In this document: positions 43,682 to 52,199 of the stretch, piece by piece
How positions within the stretch are numbered: the stretch's first letter is position 1
How the letters are laid out: the number at the start of each line of letters is the position of its first letter
Assembly: GCA_001931535.1 (NCBI GenBank)
Contig: CP016211.1
Coordinates: forward strand, 3,128,501 to 3,192,500
Length of the DNA: 64,000 nt
Source: Minicystis rosea
Lineage (GTDB): Bacteria; Myxococcota_A; Polyangia; Polyangiales; Polyangiaceae
Direction: 5' to 3'
Program-made: the position numbers and the translations under genes
Notes under the pieces: model-generated
Database searches by the model: none
The model's input: the letters and a program-made list of their open reading frames with translations, nothing else
Told to the model about the DNA's origin: nothing

Positions 43682-45571
43682 ATGTCGCTCACGACCCTGC
43701 TGTTTGGCCGCCGGCTGGCCTCGGATGAAGAAGAGAAGGAGCAGATCGGCCCGCTCGCCGGTATTCCGGTCCTCGGCCTCGATGCGCTTGCTTCCGCTGC
43801 CTACGGCCCCGAGGCGGCGCTCACGGTGCTCTTGCCGCTCGGCGTGCTCGGCCTCCGTTACGTGTTGCCGATCAGCGCACTGATCATCGCGCTGCTCACG
43901 ATCGTGGCCGTGTCGTATCGACAGACGATTGACGCGTATCCGAACGGCGGCGGCTCGTACACGGTCGCGAAAGAGAACCTGGGCACCACCGCCGGTCTCG
44001 TCGCGGCGGCGGCGCTGCTCCTCGACTACGTGCTCAACGTGGCGGTCGCGATCTCCGCGGGTGTCGGTGCGCTCGTCTCCGCGATTCCATCGCTCCTGCC
44101 CCATACGCTTGCCCTCTGCCTCGCCGTCCTCGCGCTGCTCACGGCGGTCAACGTGCGCGGCATTCGCAGCGCCGGCCTCGCGTTCATGGCGCCGACCTAC
44201 GCCTTCCTCGGGTGCATGTTCACGGTGATCGCGATGGGTCTCGGCAAGGTGATCCTTCACGGAGGGCACCCCGTGCCCGTCGTCGCGCCACCCGCGGTCC
44301 CCGCGTCGCTCGGCGCCGCCAGCTTATGGCTCCTCTGTCACTCGTTCGCGAGCGGATGCACCGCGATGACCGGCGTGGAGGCGGTGAGCAACGGCGTCCC
44401 TGCTTTCCGTCAACCGAGCTGTGCACGGGCGCGGCGGACGCTCTCGTGTCTCGTGGCCTGCCTGGGCCTCTTGCTCGCGGGAATTGCGCTCCTCACGCGC
44501 GCCTTCGGCGTCACGGCCACCGAGCCGGGCAAGAGCGGCTATCAGAGCATCATCTCGCAGATCGTCGGCGCAGTCGTCGGGCGCGGCGCGTTCTATTACG
44601 TGACGCTGGCCGCCGTGATGGCGGTGCTCATGCTCTCGGCGAACACCAGCTTCGCGGACTTCCCCCGCCTCTGCCGGCTCTTGGCCATCGACCGCTTCCT
44701 GCCCGAGCCGTTCGTCCATCGCGGCCGGCGCCTCGCCTTCACGTATGGAATCGGCGTCCTCGCCGGGCTCTCGGCGGTCCTGCTCATCCTCTTTCGGGGC
44801 ATCACCGATGGTCTCATTCCGCTCTTCGCGGTCGGTGCGTTCCTCGCCTTCACGATGTCGCAGGCGGGGATGGTCGCCCACTGGAAGCGGGTCGGTGGCA
44901 AGCGCTCCCGTGTCCACCTCACCGTCAACGCCGCCGGCGCCGTGGCCACGGCCGCCACGCTCGTGGTCATCATCCTCTCGAAGCTCACGCAGGGGGCGTG
45001 GATCTCGGGCCTCCTCGTGATCACGACCTTGTTCATCTTCTGCCGCGTGCGGCGGCACTATCGACAGCTCGACGTCGAGGTCTGCACCCACGCGCCGCTC
45101 GACCTCACGCCGCAGCGGCCACCGATCGTCGTGGTCCCGATCCGGCGCTGGGATCTCGTGGCACAGACGGGGCTCCGCTTCGCGCTCCGCCTCTCACAAG
45201 ACATCTACGCGCTCCAGGTGCTCTTCGGTGACCCTCGGAGCGAAGACTTGACCAGCGCATGGCACGATCTCGTGGAGGTGCCCGCGCGAGAGAATGGCAT
45301 CGAGCCACCGAGGCTGGTGGTCGTCCGGTCCCGCTACCGGCGGCTCTTCAAGCCGCTGCTCCGCTTCGTCACCACCGTCGCGCACGCGCACTTGGATCGA
45401 CAGGTGGCGGTCGTCGTGCCCGAGGTCGTCGAGTCGCGCTGGTACCATTACCTGCTCCACAACCACACCGCCTCGATTCTGAAGGCACTGCTGCTCTTCC
45501 GAGGAGGGAAAGGCGTCGTCGTCATCAGCACCCCTTGGTACATGAGCCATGTCCCCAAGCCCCTTGATTAG
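43682..45571 (+). CDS. APC-superfamily transporter, KimA/YdaO-like
   Basis: A 629-residue polytopic protein with about 12 transmembrane segments (residues about 25-470). It has the APC first-helix region GLDALASAAYGPEAAL and the loop YPNGGGSYTVAKENLGTTAG, both characteristic of the KimA-type group. A soluble C-terminal domain of about 150 residues follows (RPPIVVVPIRRWDLVAQTGL, FALRLSQDIYALQVL), a nucleotide-binding-like alpha/beta region. Bacillus KimA is a high-affinity potassium/proton symporter inhibited by c-di-AMP; whether this protein carries potassium or amino acids is not decided by sequence. Confidence 0.82.
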   Translation: MSLTTLLFGRRLASDEEEKEQIGPLAGIPVLGLDALASAAYGPEAALTVLLPLGVLGLRYVLPISALIIALLTIVAVSYRQTIDAYPNGGGSYTVAKENLGTTAGLVAAAALLLDYVLNVAVAISAGVGALVSAIPSLLPHTLALCLAVLALLTAVNVRGIRSAGLAFMAPTYAFLGCMFTVIAMGLGKVILHGGHPVPVVAPPAVPASLGAASLWLLCHSFASGCTAMTGVEAVSNGVPAFRQPSCARARRTLSCLVACLGLLLAGIALLTRAFGVTATEPGKSGYQSIISQIVGAVVGRGAFYYVTLAAVMAVLMLSANTSFADFPRLCRLLAIDRFLPEPFVHRGRRLAFTYGIGVLAGLSAVLLILFRGITDGLIPLFAVGAFLAFTMSQAGMVAHWKRVGGKRSRVHLTVNAAGAVATAATLVVIILSKLTQGAWISGLLVITTLFIFCRVRRHYRQLDVEVCTHAPLDLTPQRPPIVVVPIRRWDLVAQTGLRFALRLSQDIYALQVLFGDPRSEDLTSAWHDLVEVPARENGIEPPRLVVVRSRYRRLFKPLLRFVTTVAHAHLDRQVAVVVPEVVESRWYHYLLHNHTASILKALLLFRGGKGVVVISTPWYMSHVPKPLD

Positions 45572-45603
45572 GTGTGGTGCGTGTCGAGAGCGCGATGGAG
45601 ATG

Positions 45604-46284
45604 TCATCGCGTGAGAGGCCCCGACGACCGCGCGTCTTCGAAACGGACGTCCAGCCCGAGCACCGACGCGAGCTCCGTGAGGGCGGAGCCCGGTTCGATG
45701 ACCTTGATGGTGGTCATTCCGAGCGCGCGTGCGGTCTTGAGATTGATGCCGAGATCATCGAGGAGCACGCAGGCGTGCGGCGCGACGCCCACGCGTTGGC
45801 AAGCGTGCTCGAAGAACCTCGTCTCGGGCTTGCGCGCGCCGATCTTGCACGACTCGACGACGTGGTCGAAGCACGCCATGGCCTCCTCCACCTCGAGCGC
45901 GAGCTCCGGCGTGTTGGTCATCGCGGGGCCGTGGCCGAGCCGCATGTTGTTGGTGACGCACGCCACGCGATATCCGCGTGCCTTGAGCGCGCGGACTGCG
46001 CTCACCATTTCCGGGCGCACCCGCACCGCGAAGGAGCCGAAGAGCGCGCGCGCATCGATCGTCCCACCGGCGGCCTGCGCCTCTGCCTCGAAGCGCCGGT
46101 AGAACGTCTCCGCGTCGATCTCGCCGCGCTCCATGCAAGCCCAGGCGTTGCCGTCGGGATCGCGCATGTTGAGGCCCTGGAGGAACCCAGGGGGAAGCTG
46201 CGCGCGCGCCTCGTAGTCGCGAAAGATGGAGAACGGGCTCGAGGCGATGACACCGCCGAAGTCGAAGAGCACCGCGCGGATCAT
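45604..46284 (-). CDS. HAD-family hydrolase (ACAD10 N-terminal domain-like)
   Basis: A 226-residue HAD phosphatase: nucleophile region RAVLFDFGGVIASSPF (motif I DFGGV, where the second acidic position is Gly), motif II VACVTNN, motif III lysine in GARKPETRFFEHA and motif IV LLDDLGINLKTARALGM. This version resembles the HAD domain at the N-terminus of human ACAD10. DFGGV rather than DxDxT is normal for this subgroup. Last gene of the five-gene operon; its ATG overlaps the stop of the kinase gene by 4 nt (46281-46284). It may remove phosphate from a side product or recycle a dead-end phosphorylated acid. Confidence 0.85.
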   Translation of the reverse strand: MIRAVLFDFGGVIASSPFSIFRDYEARAQLPPGFLQGLNMRDPDGNAWACMERGEIDAETFYRRFEAEAQAAGGTIDARALFGSFAVRVRPEMVSAVRALKARGYRVACVTNNMRLGHGPAMTNTPELALEVEEAMACFDHVVESCKIGARKPETRFFEHACQRVGVAPHACVLLDDLGINLKTARALGMTTIKVIEPGSALTELASVLGLDVRFEDARSSGPLTR

Positions 46285-47351
46285 GTCGCCTCCGCGAGAC
46301 GGCGGGCCGTCTCGGCGAACGTCTCGGCCTGCGCCGCGATGTCGTGCGCGCGATCGGAGCTCGCGTTCCCCTGCCGCACGCGCGCCTCGATCCCCACGAC
46401 GATCGCCGCGAGGCGGAAGAGGCCGAAGACGAGGTAGAAGGTCATCGTCTCCTCCGAGGGTATCCCGATCCCGCGTTGCGCCGCGTACGCCTCGACGAGC
46501 TCGCGCTGCGAGGGGATGCCGAGCGCGTCGCGATCGTGGCCGATGAGCCCGCGCAGACCGCGCTCACCTTGGCCGAGGTGATGCTGGATGCAGAAGTAGG
46601 CGAGATCCGTGAGCGGCTCGCCGAGCGTCGAGAGCTCCCAGTCGAGCACGGCGAGGATCTTCGGCTCGGTCGGGTGCAACACGAGGTTGTCGAGGCGGTA
46701 GTCGCCGTGCGTGATCGTGGTCTTGCTCTCGGCGGGGATGCGGCGCGGGAGCCAGTCGACGAGCCATTCCATGGCGGGGAGGTCGCGGCTCTTGCTGCTC
46801 GCGTACTGCTTCGACCAGCGCGCGAGCTGGCGCGAGACGTACGCGCCCGGCTTGCCGAAATCGGAGAGGCCGCGCGCCGCCCAGTCGACGTCGTGCAGCG
46901 TCGCGAGCGCCTCCACGGCCGCGAAGTAGGTCGCGCGGCGATTCGTAGGTGAGAGTCCGGGCAAGCTGGGATCGCGCGCGATCCGCCCGTGCACGTACGA
47001 CATCACGTAGAACGGGGTGCCGATGATCGAGGCGTCCTCCGTGAACAGCGGCACCTCGGGGACGGGGACGCCGGAGCCGGCGAGCGCGGTGAGGACACGC
47101 TGCTCGCGCTCGACCATGTGCGCCGATGCGAGCAACGGGCCGCCGGGCTTCTTGCGCAGCACCCAACGCCCCGCGCTCGTCTCGAGCAGGAAGGTCGGGT
47201 TCGACTGGCCGCCCTCGAACTGATGAACACGGATGCCGACGTCGGCGCCCGGGAGCTTCCCCGCGAGCCAGCGCTGGAGCGCGCCTTCGTCGAAGCGATG
47301 GGCCGCGCGCACTTCGGTGACGACGCCCGTGATGTTCGCGCGACCGCTCAC
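46281..47351 (-). CDS. APH-like phosphotransferase (ACAD10/11 kinase-domain homologue)
   Basis: A 356-residue aminoglycoside-phosphotransferase-fold kinase starting at GTG 47351, inside the stop of the dehydrogenase gene. Motifs: [18 protein letters not shown], the lysine strand [10 protein letters not shown], ERVxxA-like [19 protein letters not shown], catalytic [14 protein letters not shown] and metal-binding [19 protein letters not shown]. It is co-linear with the kinase domain of ACAD10/ACAD11 and with LvaA of Pseudomonas, which phosphorylates the 4-hydroxyl of 4-hydroxyvaleryl-CoA. A hydroxyacyl-CoA substrate is therefore the best guess; antibiotic resistance is unlikely in this context. 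Confidence 0.85.
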   Translation of the reverse strand: MSGRANITGVVTEVRAAHRFDEGALQRWLAGKLPGADVGIRVHQFEGGQSNPTFLLETSAGRWVLRKKPGGPLLASAHMVEREQRVLTALAGSGVPVPEVPLFTEDASIIGTPFYVMSYVHGRIARDPSLPGLSPTNRRATYFAAVEALATLHDVDWAARGLSDFGKPGAYVSRQLARWSKQYASSKSRDLPAMEWLVDWLPRRIPAESKTTITHGDYRLDNLVLHPTEPKILAVLDWELSTLGEPLTDLAYFCIQHHLGQGERGLRGLIGHDRDALGIPSQRELVEAYAAQRGIGIPSEETMTFYLVFGLFRLAAIVVGIEARVRQGNASSDRAHDIAAQAETFAETARRLAEAT

Positions 47352-48580
47352 TGAACCGGACCTCGGCGGCGCTGCTCGGAGAGCTCCTGCTTGGCGATGG
47401 ACTCGAGGTGGACCTCGTCCGGCCCGTCCGCGAGGCGGAGCGTGCGCGCACAGGCCCACGCATAGGCGAGCGGGAAATCCTGCGAGACGCCACCCCCGCC
47501 GTGGACCTGGATGGCGCGATCGATCACGCGGAGCGCCACGTTGGGCGCGACGACCTTGATCATGGCGATCTCCTTGCGGCTCTCCTTGTTCCCGACGGTA
47601 TCCATCGCGTGCGCCGCCATCAGCGTGAGGAGCCGCGCCTGATCGATCTCGATGCGGCTCCGCGCGATCTCGTGCCGCAGCGCGCCCTGCTCCGCGAGCG
47701 GTCGACCGAACGCGACGCGCGCTTCGGCGCGCTTGCACAGGTATCCGAGCGCGCGCTCCGCGAGGCCGAGGAGCCGCATGCAGTGATGGATGCGCCCGGG
47801 ACCGAGGCGCCCCTGCGCGATCTCGAAGCCGCGCCCCTCGCCGAGGAGGATGTTGCTCTTCGGCACGCGCACCCCGCGGAAGATCACCTCGGCGTGCCCG
47901 TGCGGCGCGTCGTCGTAGCCGAAGACCATGAGGGGCCGCACCACCTCGACCCCGGGCGTGTCGAGCGGCACGAGCACCATCGATTGCTGCGCGTGCCTCG
48001 GCGCGTCCGGCGCGGTGCGGCCCATCACGATCGCGATCTTGCAGCGCGGATCGAGCGCTCCCGAGGTCCACCACTTGCGCCCGTCGATGACGTAGTCGTC
48101 GCCGTCGGCGCGGATCGAGCACGCGATGTTGGTCGCGTCCGAGCTCGCGACCGCGGGCTCGGTCATGGCGAAGCAGGAGCGGATCTCGCCCGCGAGGAGA
48201 GGCGCGAGCCATCGTGCCTTCTGCGCTTCGGTGCCGTAGCGCGTGAGGACCTCCATGTTGCCGGTGTCCGGCGCGTTGCAGTTGAAGACCTCGGGCGCGA
48301 TCGGCGAGCCGCCCATGATCTCGCAGAGGGGCGCGTACTCGAAGTTCGTGAGCCCCGCGCCTCCCTCGTGATCGGGGAGGAACAGGTTCCACAGCCCCTC
48401 GCCGCGCGCCCTCCGCTTCAGCTCCTCCATGATCGGCGGCACGCTCCAGCGCGTGGGCGCCTTCGACAGTTGTTCGTGGAAGACGGCCTCCGCGGGGTAC
48501 ACGTGCTCCGCGACGAAGGCTCGTACGCGGGCCTCGAGCGACCTCGCGCGCTCGGATCTCGGAAGCATCGTCAGCATCAC
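47348..48580 (-). CDS. Acyl-CoA dehydrogenase (ACAD10/11-like)
   Basis: A 410-residue FAD enzyme starting at GTG 48580, with AGGAG upstream. Signatures: [40 protein letters not shown] (FAD/acyl-binding loop), [40 protein letters not shown] and [20 protein letters not shown]. It is of the ACAD10/ACAD11 type. In the lva pathway the corresponding protein (LvaC) eliminates phosphate from 4-phosphoacyl-CoA to yield an enoyl-CoA, so this one may not be a simple dehydrogenase. Its stop overlaps the kinase start by 4 nt. Confidence 0.92.
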   Translation of the reverse strand: MMLTMLPRSERARSLEARVRAFVAEHVYPAEAVFHEQLSKAPTRWSVPPIMEELKRRARGEGLWNLFLPDHEGGAGLTNFEYAPLCEIMGGSPIAPEVFNCNAPDTGNMEVLTRYGTEAQKARWLAPLLAGEIRSCFAMTEPAVASSDATNIACSIRADGDDYVIDGRKWWTSGALDPRCKIAIVMGRTAPDAPRHAQQSMVLVPLDTPGVEVVRPLMVFGYDDAPHGHAEVIFRGVRVPKSNILLGEGRGFEIAQGRLGPGRIHHCMRLLGLAERALGYLCKRAEARVAFGRPLAEQGALRHEIARSRIEIDQARLLTLMAAHAMDTVGNKESRKEIAMIKVVAPNVALRVIDRAIQVHGGGGVSQDFPLAYAWACARTLRLADGPDEVHLESIAKQELSEQRRRGPVQ

Positions 48581-48597
48581 CGTTCACGCTCTCCTTT

Positions 48598-50271
48598 TCA
48601 GCCCGTCTTGCCCACGTCGCGATCGCGCAGCACGCGGCGGAGGAACTTCCCCGTCACGGTCTTCGGCACCTCGTCGACGATCTCGATCGCGCGCGGATAC
48701 TTGTAGGCGGCGATCCGCGCTTTGCAGAACTCGATGAGATCGTGCTCGCTCGCGTCGCTGCCTGGCTTGAGCGCGACGAACGCCTTCACGGTCTCTCCGC
48801 GGTACGCATCGGGCACGCCGATGACGGCGGCCTCCTTCACGGCGGCATGCTGGTAGAGCGTGTCCTCGACCTCGCGCGGCCAGACCTTGTAGCCGGACAC
48901 GTTGATCATGTCCTTCTTGCGATCGACGACGAAGAAGTAGCCGTCCGCATCGCGCGTCGCGACATCGCCGGTGAGGAAGTAGCCGTCGGCGAACGCGTTC
49001 TCGGTCGCGTCGGGCTTGTTCCAATACCCCGCGAAGATCATCGGACCGCGATCCGCGATCTCGCCCGCCTCGCCCGCCGGCACCTCCTTCGAGCGATCGG
49101 CGAGATCGACGAGCCTCACATCGCAGCCGGGAATGGGCACGCCCACGGAGAGGGCGCCGGTGAGCGGATCGACAGGCGCGCGCGCGCCGAGCGGCACGGC
49201 GTGCGTCGGTGAATTCGATTCGGTGAGCCCGTAGATGTTGTGGATGTAGATCCCGAACTGCGCCTCGAAGCGATCGGTGAGGCTCGGCGCGACGGGGGCC
49301 CCGCCGCTGTACACCTTGGTCAACGACGCGAGCGAATCCCGCCGCGCGCCGGGGTGGTTCATGAGCGCGAGGAACACGGTGATCGACGCCACCGTCATCG
49401 TCGGCTTCCACCGCTCCACGAGGCGCAGCGTCTGCTCCGCGTCGAACCGGTAGCCGAGCACCACGGGACAGCGCGCGGTCACCGCGACGCCGAGGTGCCC
49501 GACCATGCCCGTGATGTGGAAGAGCGGGGCGACGCCGAGGACGACATCGGCCTCGGTCATGCGCATCCACGTCCGGTAGAAGTTGGCGTTGTAGGCGATG
49601 TTCGCGTGGGTCGACATCGCGCCCTTGGGCTGCCCCGTGGTGCCGGACGTGTAGCCGAGCGACGCCACATCGCTCGGCGCGACACGCACACGCGCGCTCG
49701 GATCAGGCGTCGTCGCCGCGAGCTTCTCGAGCAGATCCTCCGAGCCGGCCGAGGGACCGATCTTCTTGCTCGCCGCGAAGCACGGCGGAGGCGCCTCGCC
49801 GCCGAGCATGTCGAGCTCCGAGGTCGTGAGCACGCGCTCGACGCTCGAGCCCTTCACCACCGCGCGCGCGACGCTCTCGTGGATCGACTCGAGCACGACG
49901 AGCACGCGCGCCCCCGAATCCGCGAGGTGGTACGCGAGCTCCTTCTCCTTGAACATCGGGTTGAGCGGCACCACGATCGCGCCGCGCTTCCACGTCCCGT
50001 AGAGCGCGATCAAAAACTGGGGCACGTTCTGCATGTAGAGCGCCACGCGATCGCCGTGGCCGACGCCCCACCCGGCGAGGACGGTCGCGAAGCGCGTCGC
50101 GAGATCGTCGAGCTCGCCGTAGGAGATCGTCCTGTCGAAGTAGTGGACGGCCGGCGACGAAGGCGCGGTGCGCGCCGCCTCCTCCAGCAGATCCGCCATG
50201 CTCACGTTGGGGATCGGCAGCTCGGCCGGCACCCACGCGGGGTAGAGCTCGAGCCAGGGTTGGTCTCGCAT
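48598..50271 (-). CDS. Acyl-CoA ligase / AMP-forming long-chain fatty acid-CoA synthetase-like
   Basis: A 557-residue ANL-superfamily enzyme starting at ATG 50271, 8 nt after the stop of the cyclase gene. Motifs: P-loop LGYTSGTTGQPKGAMSTHAN, HNIYGLTESNSPTH, GYFLTGDVATRDADGYFFVV, hinge DRKKDMINVSGYKVWPREVE and catalytic lysine PKTVTGKFLRRVLR. All are intact. It should activate a carboxylic acid to its acyl-CoA and so supplies substrate to the dehydrogenase and kinase encoded next. The specific acid is unknown. Confidence 0.92.
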   Translation of the reverse strand: MRDQPWLELYPAWVPAELPIPNVSMADLLEEAARTAPSSPAVHYFDRTISYGELDDLATRFATVLAGWGVGHGDRVALYMQNVPQFLIALYGTWKRGAIVVPLNPMFKEKELAYHLADSGARVLVVLESIHESVARAVVKGSSVERVLTTSELDMLGGEAPPPCFAASKKIGPSAGSEDLLEKLAATTPDPSARVRVAPSDVASLGYTSGTTGQPKGAMSTHANIAYNANFYRTWMRMTEADVVLGVAPLFHITGMVGHLGVAVTARCPVVLGYRFDAEQTLRLVERWKPTMTVASITVFLALMNHPGARRDSLASLTKVYSGGAPVAPSLTDRFEAQFGIYIHNIYGLTESNSPTHAVPLGARAPVDPLTGALSVGVPIPGCDVRLVDLADRSKEVPAGEAGEIADRGPMIFAGYWNKPDATENAFADGYFLTGDVATRDADGYFFVVDRKKDMINVSGYKVWPREVEDTLYQHAAVKEAAVIGVPDAYRGETVKAFVALKPGSDASEHDLIEFCKARIAAYKYPRAIEIVDEVPKTVTGKFLRRVLRDRDVGKTG

Positions 50272-50279
50272 GGCCGCCC

Positions 50280-51236
50280 TCACTTGATCACGATCGGGTT
50301 CACGGGCGCGCCCGTCCCCCGGAACACCTTCAACGGCGCCGCCGTGTAGAAGAAGCTGTATCGCCCGTCGGACGCGCACTCTTTGGCGAGCTCCTCCAGC
50401 CAGAGGATCTCGTTGAAGACGACACCGAGGTTGCGCATCAGCGCGCTGTGGAGCGGCAGGACGATCCCGTTGTTCGGATCGACGGTGATCTCGTTCGCGA
50501 TCGTGTCGGTCCCGAGGAGGGGAATCTCCATCTCGTGGAACCACTCGACGAGCTCGCGCGAGTAGACGAGCCCAGGCTCGACGAACGGCGGATCGTAGAA
50601 CGTCGCGGCGCCCTCCTCGTAGAACACGGACAGCCATCCGGTGCGGATCAAGAGGATGTCGCGCTTCTGGATCGTGATGCCCTGGGCCTTCGCGCACGCG
50701 AGCAGATCCTGCAGCGTGATCTGCTCAGCCTTCGCGAGGCGCGCCTTCCCGCGGTGGCGCGGCACGTCGAGGAGCACCGCGTGGCCCGTGGCGGTGTGCT
50801 CCGCGAGGGGGAGCACGCTCGCCTTCTCGAGGCCGCTCATCGTCGTGCTCGCGTCGAAGCCGTTGTACAGCTTGCCGTCGTACCAGGTGTGGCCGAGCCC
50901 ATCGAACTGGGTCGAGCCCTGGAGGAACATCGTGACGTAGTCGTCGGCGTACTCGAGCCCGCCGGGCAGCGGCTGGAGCTTGCCCGACACGTAGCTGCTC
51001 TTGTCCTGGGTCATCAGCTTCACGGCGCCGCTGCGGCCCGGCCACACCGGATCGCCCTTGGGCCCGCCGATGACGACCGACAGCGCGAACGGCTTCTGCG
51101 TGCGGATCGCCGAGAGACCGCGGGCCACCTCGTCCTTCGTGAGGAAGTTGAGGCCGCCGATCTCGTCGTCCTGTCCCCAGCGCCCCCAGTTGGTGGGCAG
51201 CCCCTCGAGCAACTTCGAAACGGATGCATCAGCCAT
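50280..51236 (-). CDS. Cyclase-family metal-dependent hydrolase (kynurenine formamidase-like)
   Basis: A 318-residue protein. The ATG at 51236 is preceded by AAGGAGG; the longer open frame to 51335 runs through the operator region and is rejected. It belongs to the 'putative cyclase' family: NWGRWGQDDEIGGLNFLTKD, STQFDGLGHTWYDGKLYNGF (metal site, QFDGLGH in place of HxGTHxD), AVLLDVPRHRG, ILLIRTGWLS and GTDTIANE. The family includes metal-dependent amidases, lactonase-like enzymes and isatin hydrolase. As first gene of the operon it may open a lactone or amide before CoA activation; this is inference. Confidence 0.85.
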   Translation of the reverse strand: MADASVSKLLEGLPTNWGRWGQDDEIGGLNFLTKDEVARGLSAIRTQKPFALSVVIGGPKGDPVWPGRSGAVKLMTQDKSSYVSGKLQPLPGGLEYADDYVTMFLQGSTQFDGLGHTWYDGKLYNGFDASTTMSGLEKASVLPLAEHTATGHAVLLDVPRHRGKARLAKAEQITLQDLLACAKAQGITIQKRDILLIRTGWLSVFYEEGAATFYDPPFVEPGLVYSRELVEWFHEMEIPLLGTDTIANEITVDPNNGIVLPLHSALMRNLGVVFNEILWLEELAKECASDGRYSFFYTAAPLKVFRGTGAPVNPIVIK

Positions 51237-51280
51237 GGAGCCTCCTTCGGTTGCGGCGCGCGACGCCGACTGCTCGACGT

Positions 51281-51296
51281 ACGAACAATCGTTCGT
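51281..51296. promoter_or_regulatory. TetR-type operator, copy 1
   Basis: ACGAACAATCGTTCGT, a perfect palindrome ACGAAC-N4-GTTCGT, 45 bp upstream of the start codon of the catabolic operon. A second copy with two base changes lies at 51411-51426, next to the TetR gene. Confidence 0.7.
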
Positions 51297-51410
51297 GCGT
51301 GCTCGACCATGGCTCTCCGAATGGGCGACTGACAAGCACTATTTCACGGATCGATGCGTCAACTAGCGCCAAAATCGAGCATTCGAGAGGCAAACGCCGT
51401 GAGAGCACAT

Positions 51411-51426
51411 ACGAACAACTGTTCGC
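51411..51426. promoter_or_regulatory. TetR-type operator, copy 2
   Basis: ACGAACAACTGTTCGC, containing the palindrome CGAACA-AC-TGTTCG, 56 bp upstream of the TetR start codon. It shares 13 of 16 positions with copy 1, which lies 130 bp away. The pair fits one regulator controlling both divergent units. Confidence 0.7.
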
Positions 51427-51482
51427 ATGACGCGCCGCAGCTTGTCAGTGCGCGTGTCGAGGTCCATCATGCCGCCGACAAG

Positions 51483-52142
51483 ATGCCCAAGCTCGCCGCC
51501 GTGGGACGCGCCGCTCGATCGACTTCGGGGAGGAGCGTCGATGTGCGTGACGCCGCGCTGACGCTGTTCGCCGAGCGCGGGTACCACGGCACGTCGATGC
51601 GCGACATCGCGGCTGCCGTGCAGCTCCAGGCGCCGAGCCTGTACAACCACGTCTCCGCGAAGCAGGAGATCCTGCGTGACGTCATGGTCGACACCATGAA
51701 CGCGCTGATGAAGACGGTGCGCTCGGCGCTCGAGGGCGCGGACGATCCGGTGCAGCAGCTCCGCCGCGCCGCGGAGGCCCACGTGCGCTACCACGCGCGT
51801 CACCCGCGCGAGGTGCGCGTCGGCAACCACGAGATCGCCGCCCTCGAGGAGCCGCACCGCAGCGCCGTGACGCGCCTCCGGCGCGAGTACTCACGCATGT
51901 TCGTGCGCCTGATCGAGCGCGGCGTGGAGGAGGGTGTCTTCGAGATCCGCTCCCCGCGTCTCGGCGCGTACGCCATCCTTCAGATGGGGATTGGCGTGTC
52001 GATGTGGTACCGCCCGGGCGGGGAGCTCTCGGAGGACGACATCGTCTTTCAGTATGGCGACATCGCGCTCGGTGTCGTCGGCGGCCCACGCCCCTCGTCG
52101 TCGCGCGCGAGCAAGCGCCCTCGCACGACGAAGACGAAGTGA
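51483..52142 (+). CDS. TetR-family transcriptional regulator of the divergent acyl-CoA operon
   Basis: A 219-residue protein. The HTH domain DVRDAALTLFAERGYHGTSM, then RDIAAAVQLQAPSLYNHVSA and KQEILRDVM, is a standard TetR_N. The C-terminal domain (VRYHARHPREVRVGNHEIAA, then EPHRSAVTRLRREYSRMF) resembles FadR/KstR2-like regulators that sense acyl-CoA esters (TetR_C_17-like). The ATG at 51483 gives a normal N-terminus. Divergent transcription from the operon and two shared palindromes point to local, probably repressing, control with an acyl-CoA inducer. Confidence 0.88.
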   Translation: MPKLAAVGRAARSTSGRSVDVRDAALTLFAERGYHGTSMRDIAAAVQLQAPSLYNHVSAKQEILRDVMVDTMNALMKTVRSALEGADDPVQQLRRAAEAHVRYHARHPREVRVGNHEIAALEEPHRSAVTRLRREYSRMFVRLIERGVEEGVFEIRSPRLGAYAILQMGIGVSMWYRPGGELSEDDIVFQYGDIALGVVGGPRPSSSRASKRPRTTKTK

Positions 52143-52199
52143 GAGCCTCCATCGTCGATCAGACGCGGTGGCTCTGATCGCTGCTCGTGCTCGCGTTCG

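Noticed and set aside
46281..47351. Aminoglycoside resistance gene
   Set aside because: The APH fold is shared, but operon context and similarity to ACAD10/11 and LvaA kinases favour an acyl-CoA-linked substrate.
48584..49570. Further minus-strand open frame over the acyl-CoA ligase gene
   Set aside because: It is a shifted-frame shadow of the ligase, whose intact ANL motifs are in the other frame.
50280..51335. Longer start for the cyclase-family gene at 51335
   Set aside because: It would place the operator palindrome inside the coding region and ignores the strong AAGGAGG before ATG 51236.
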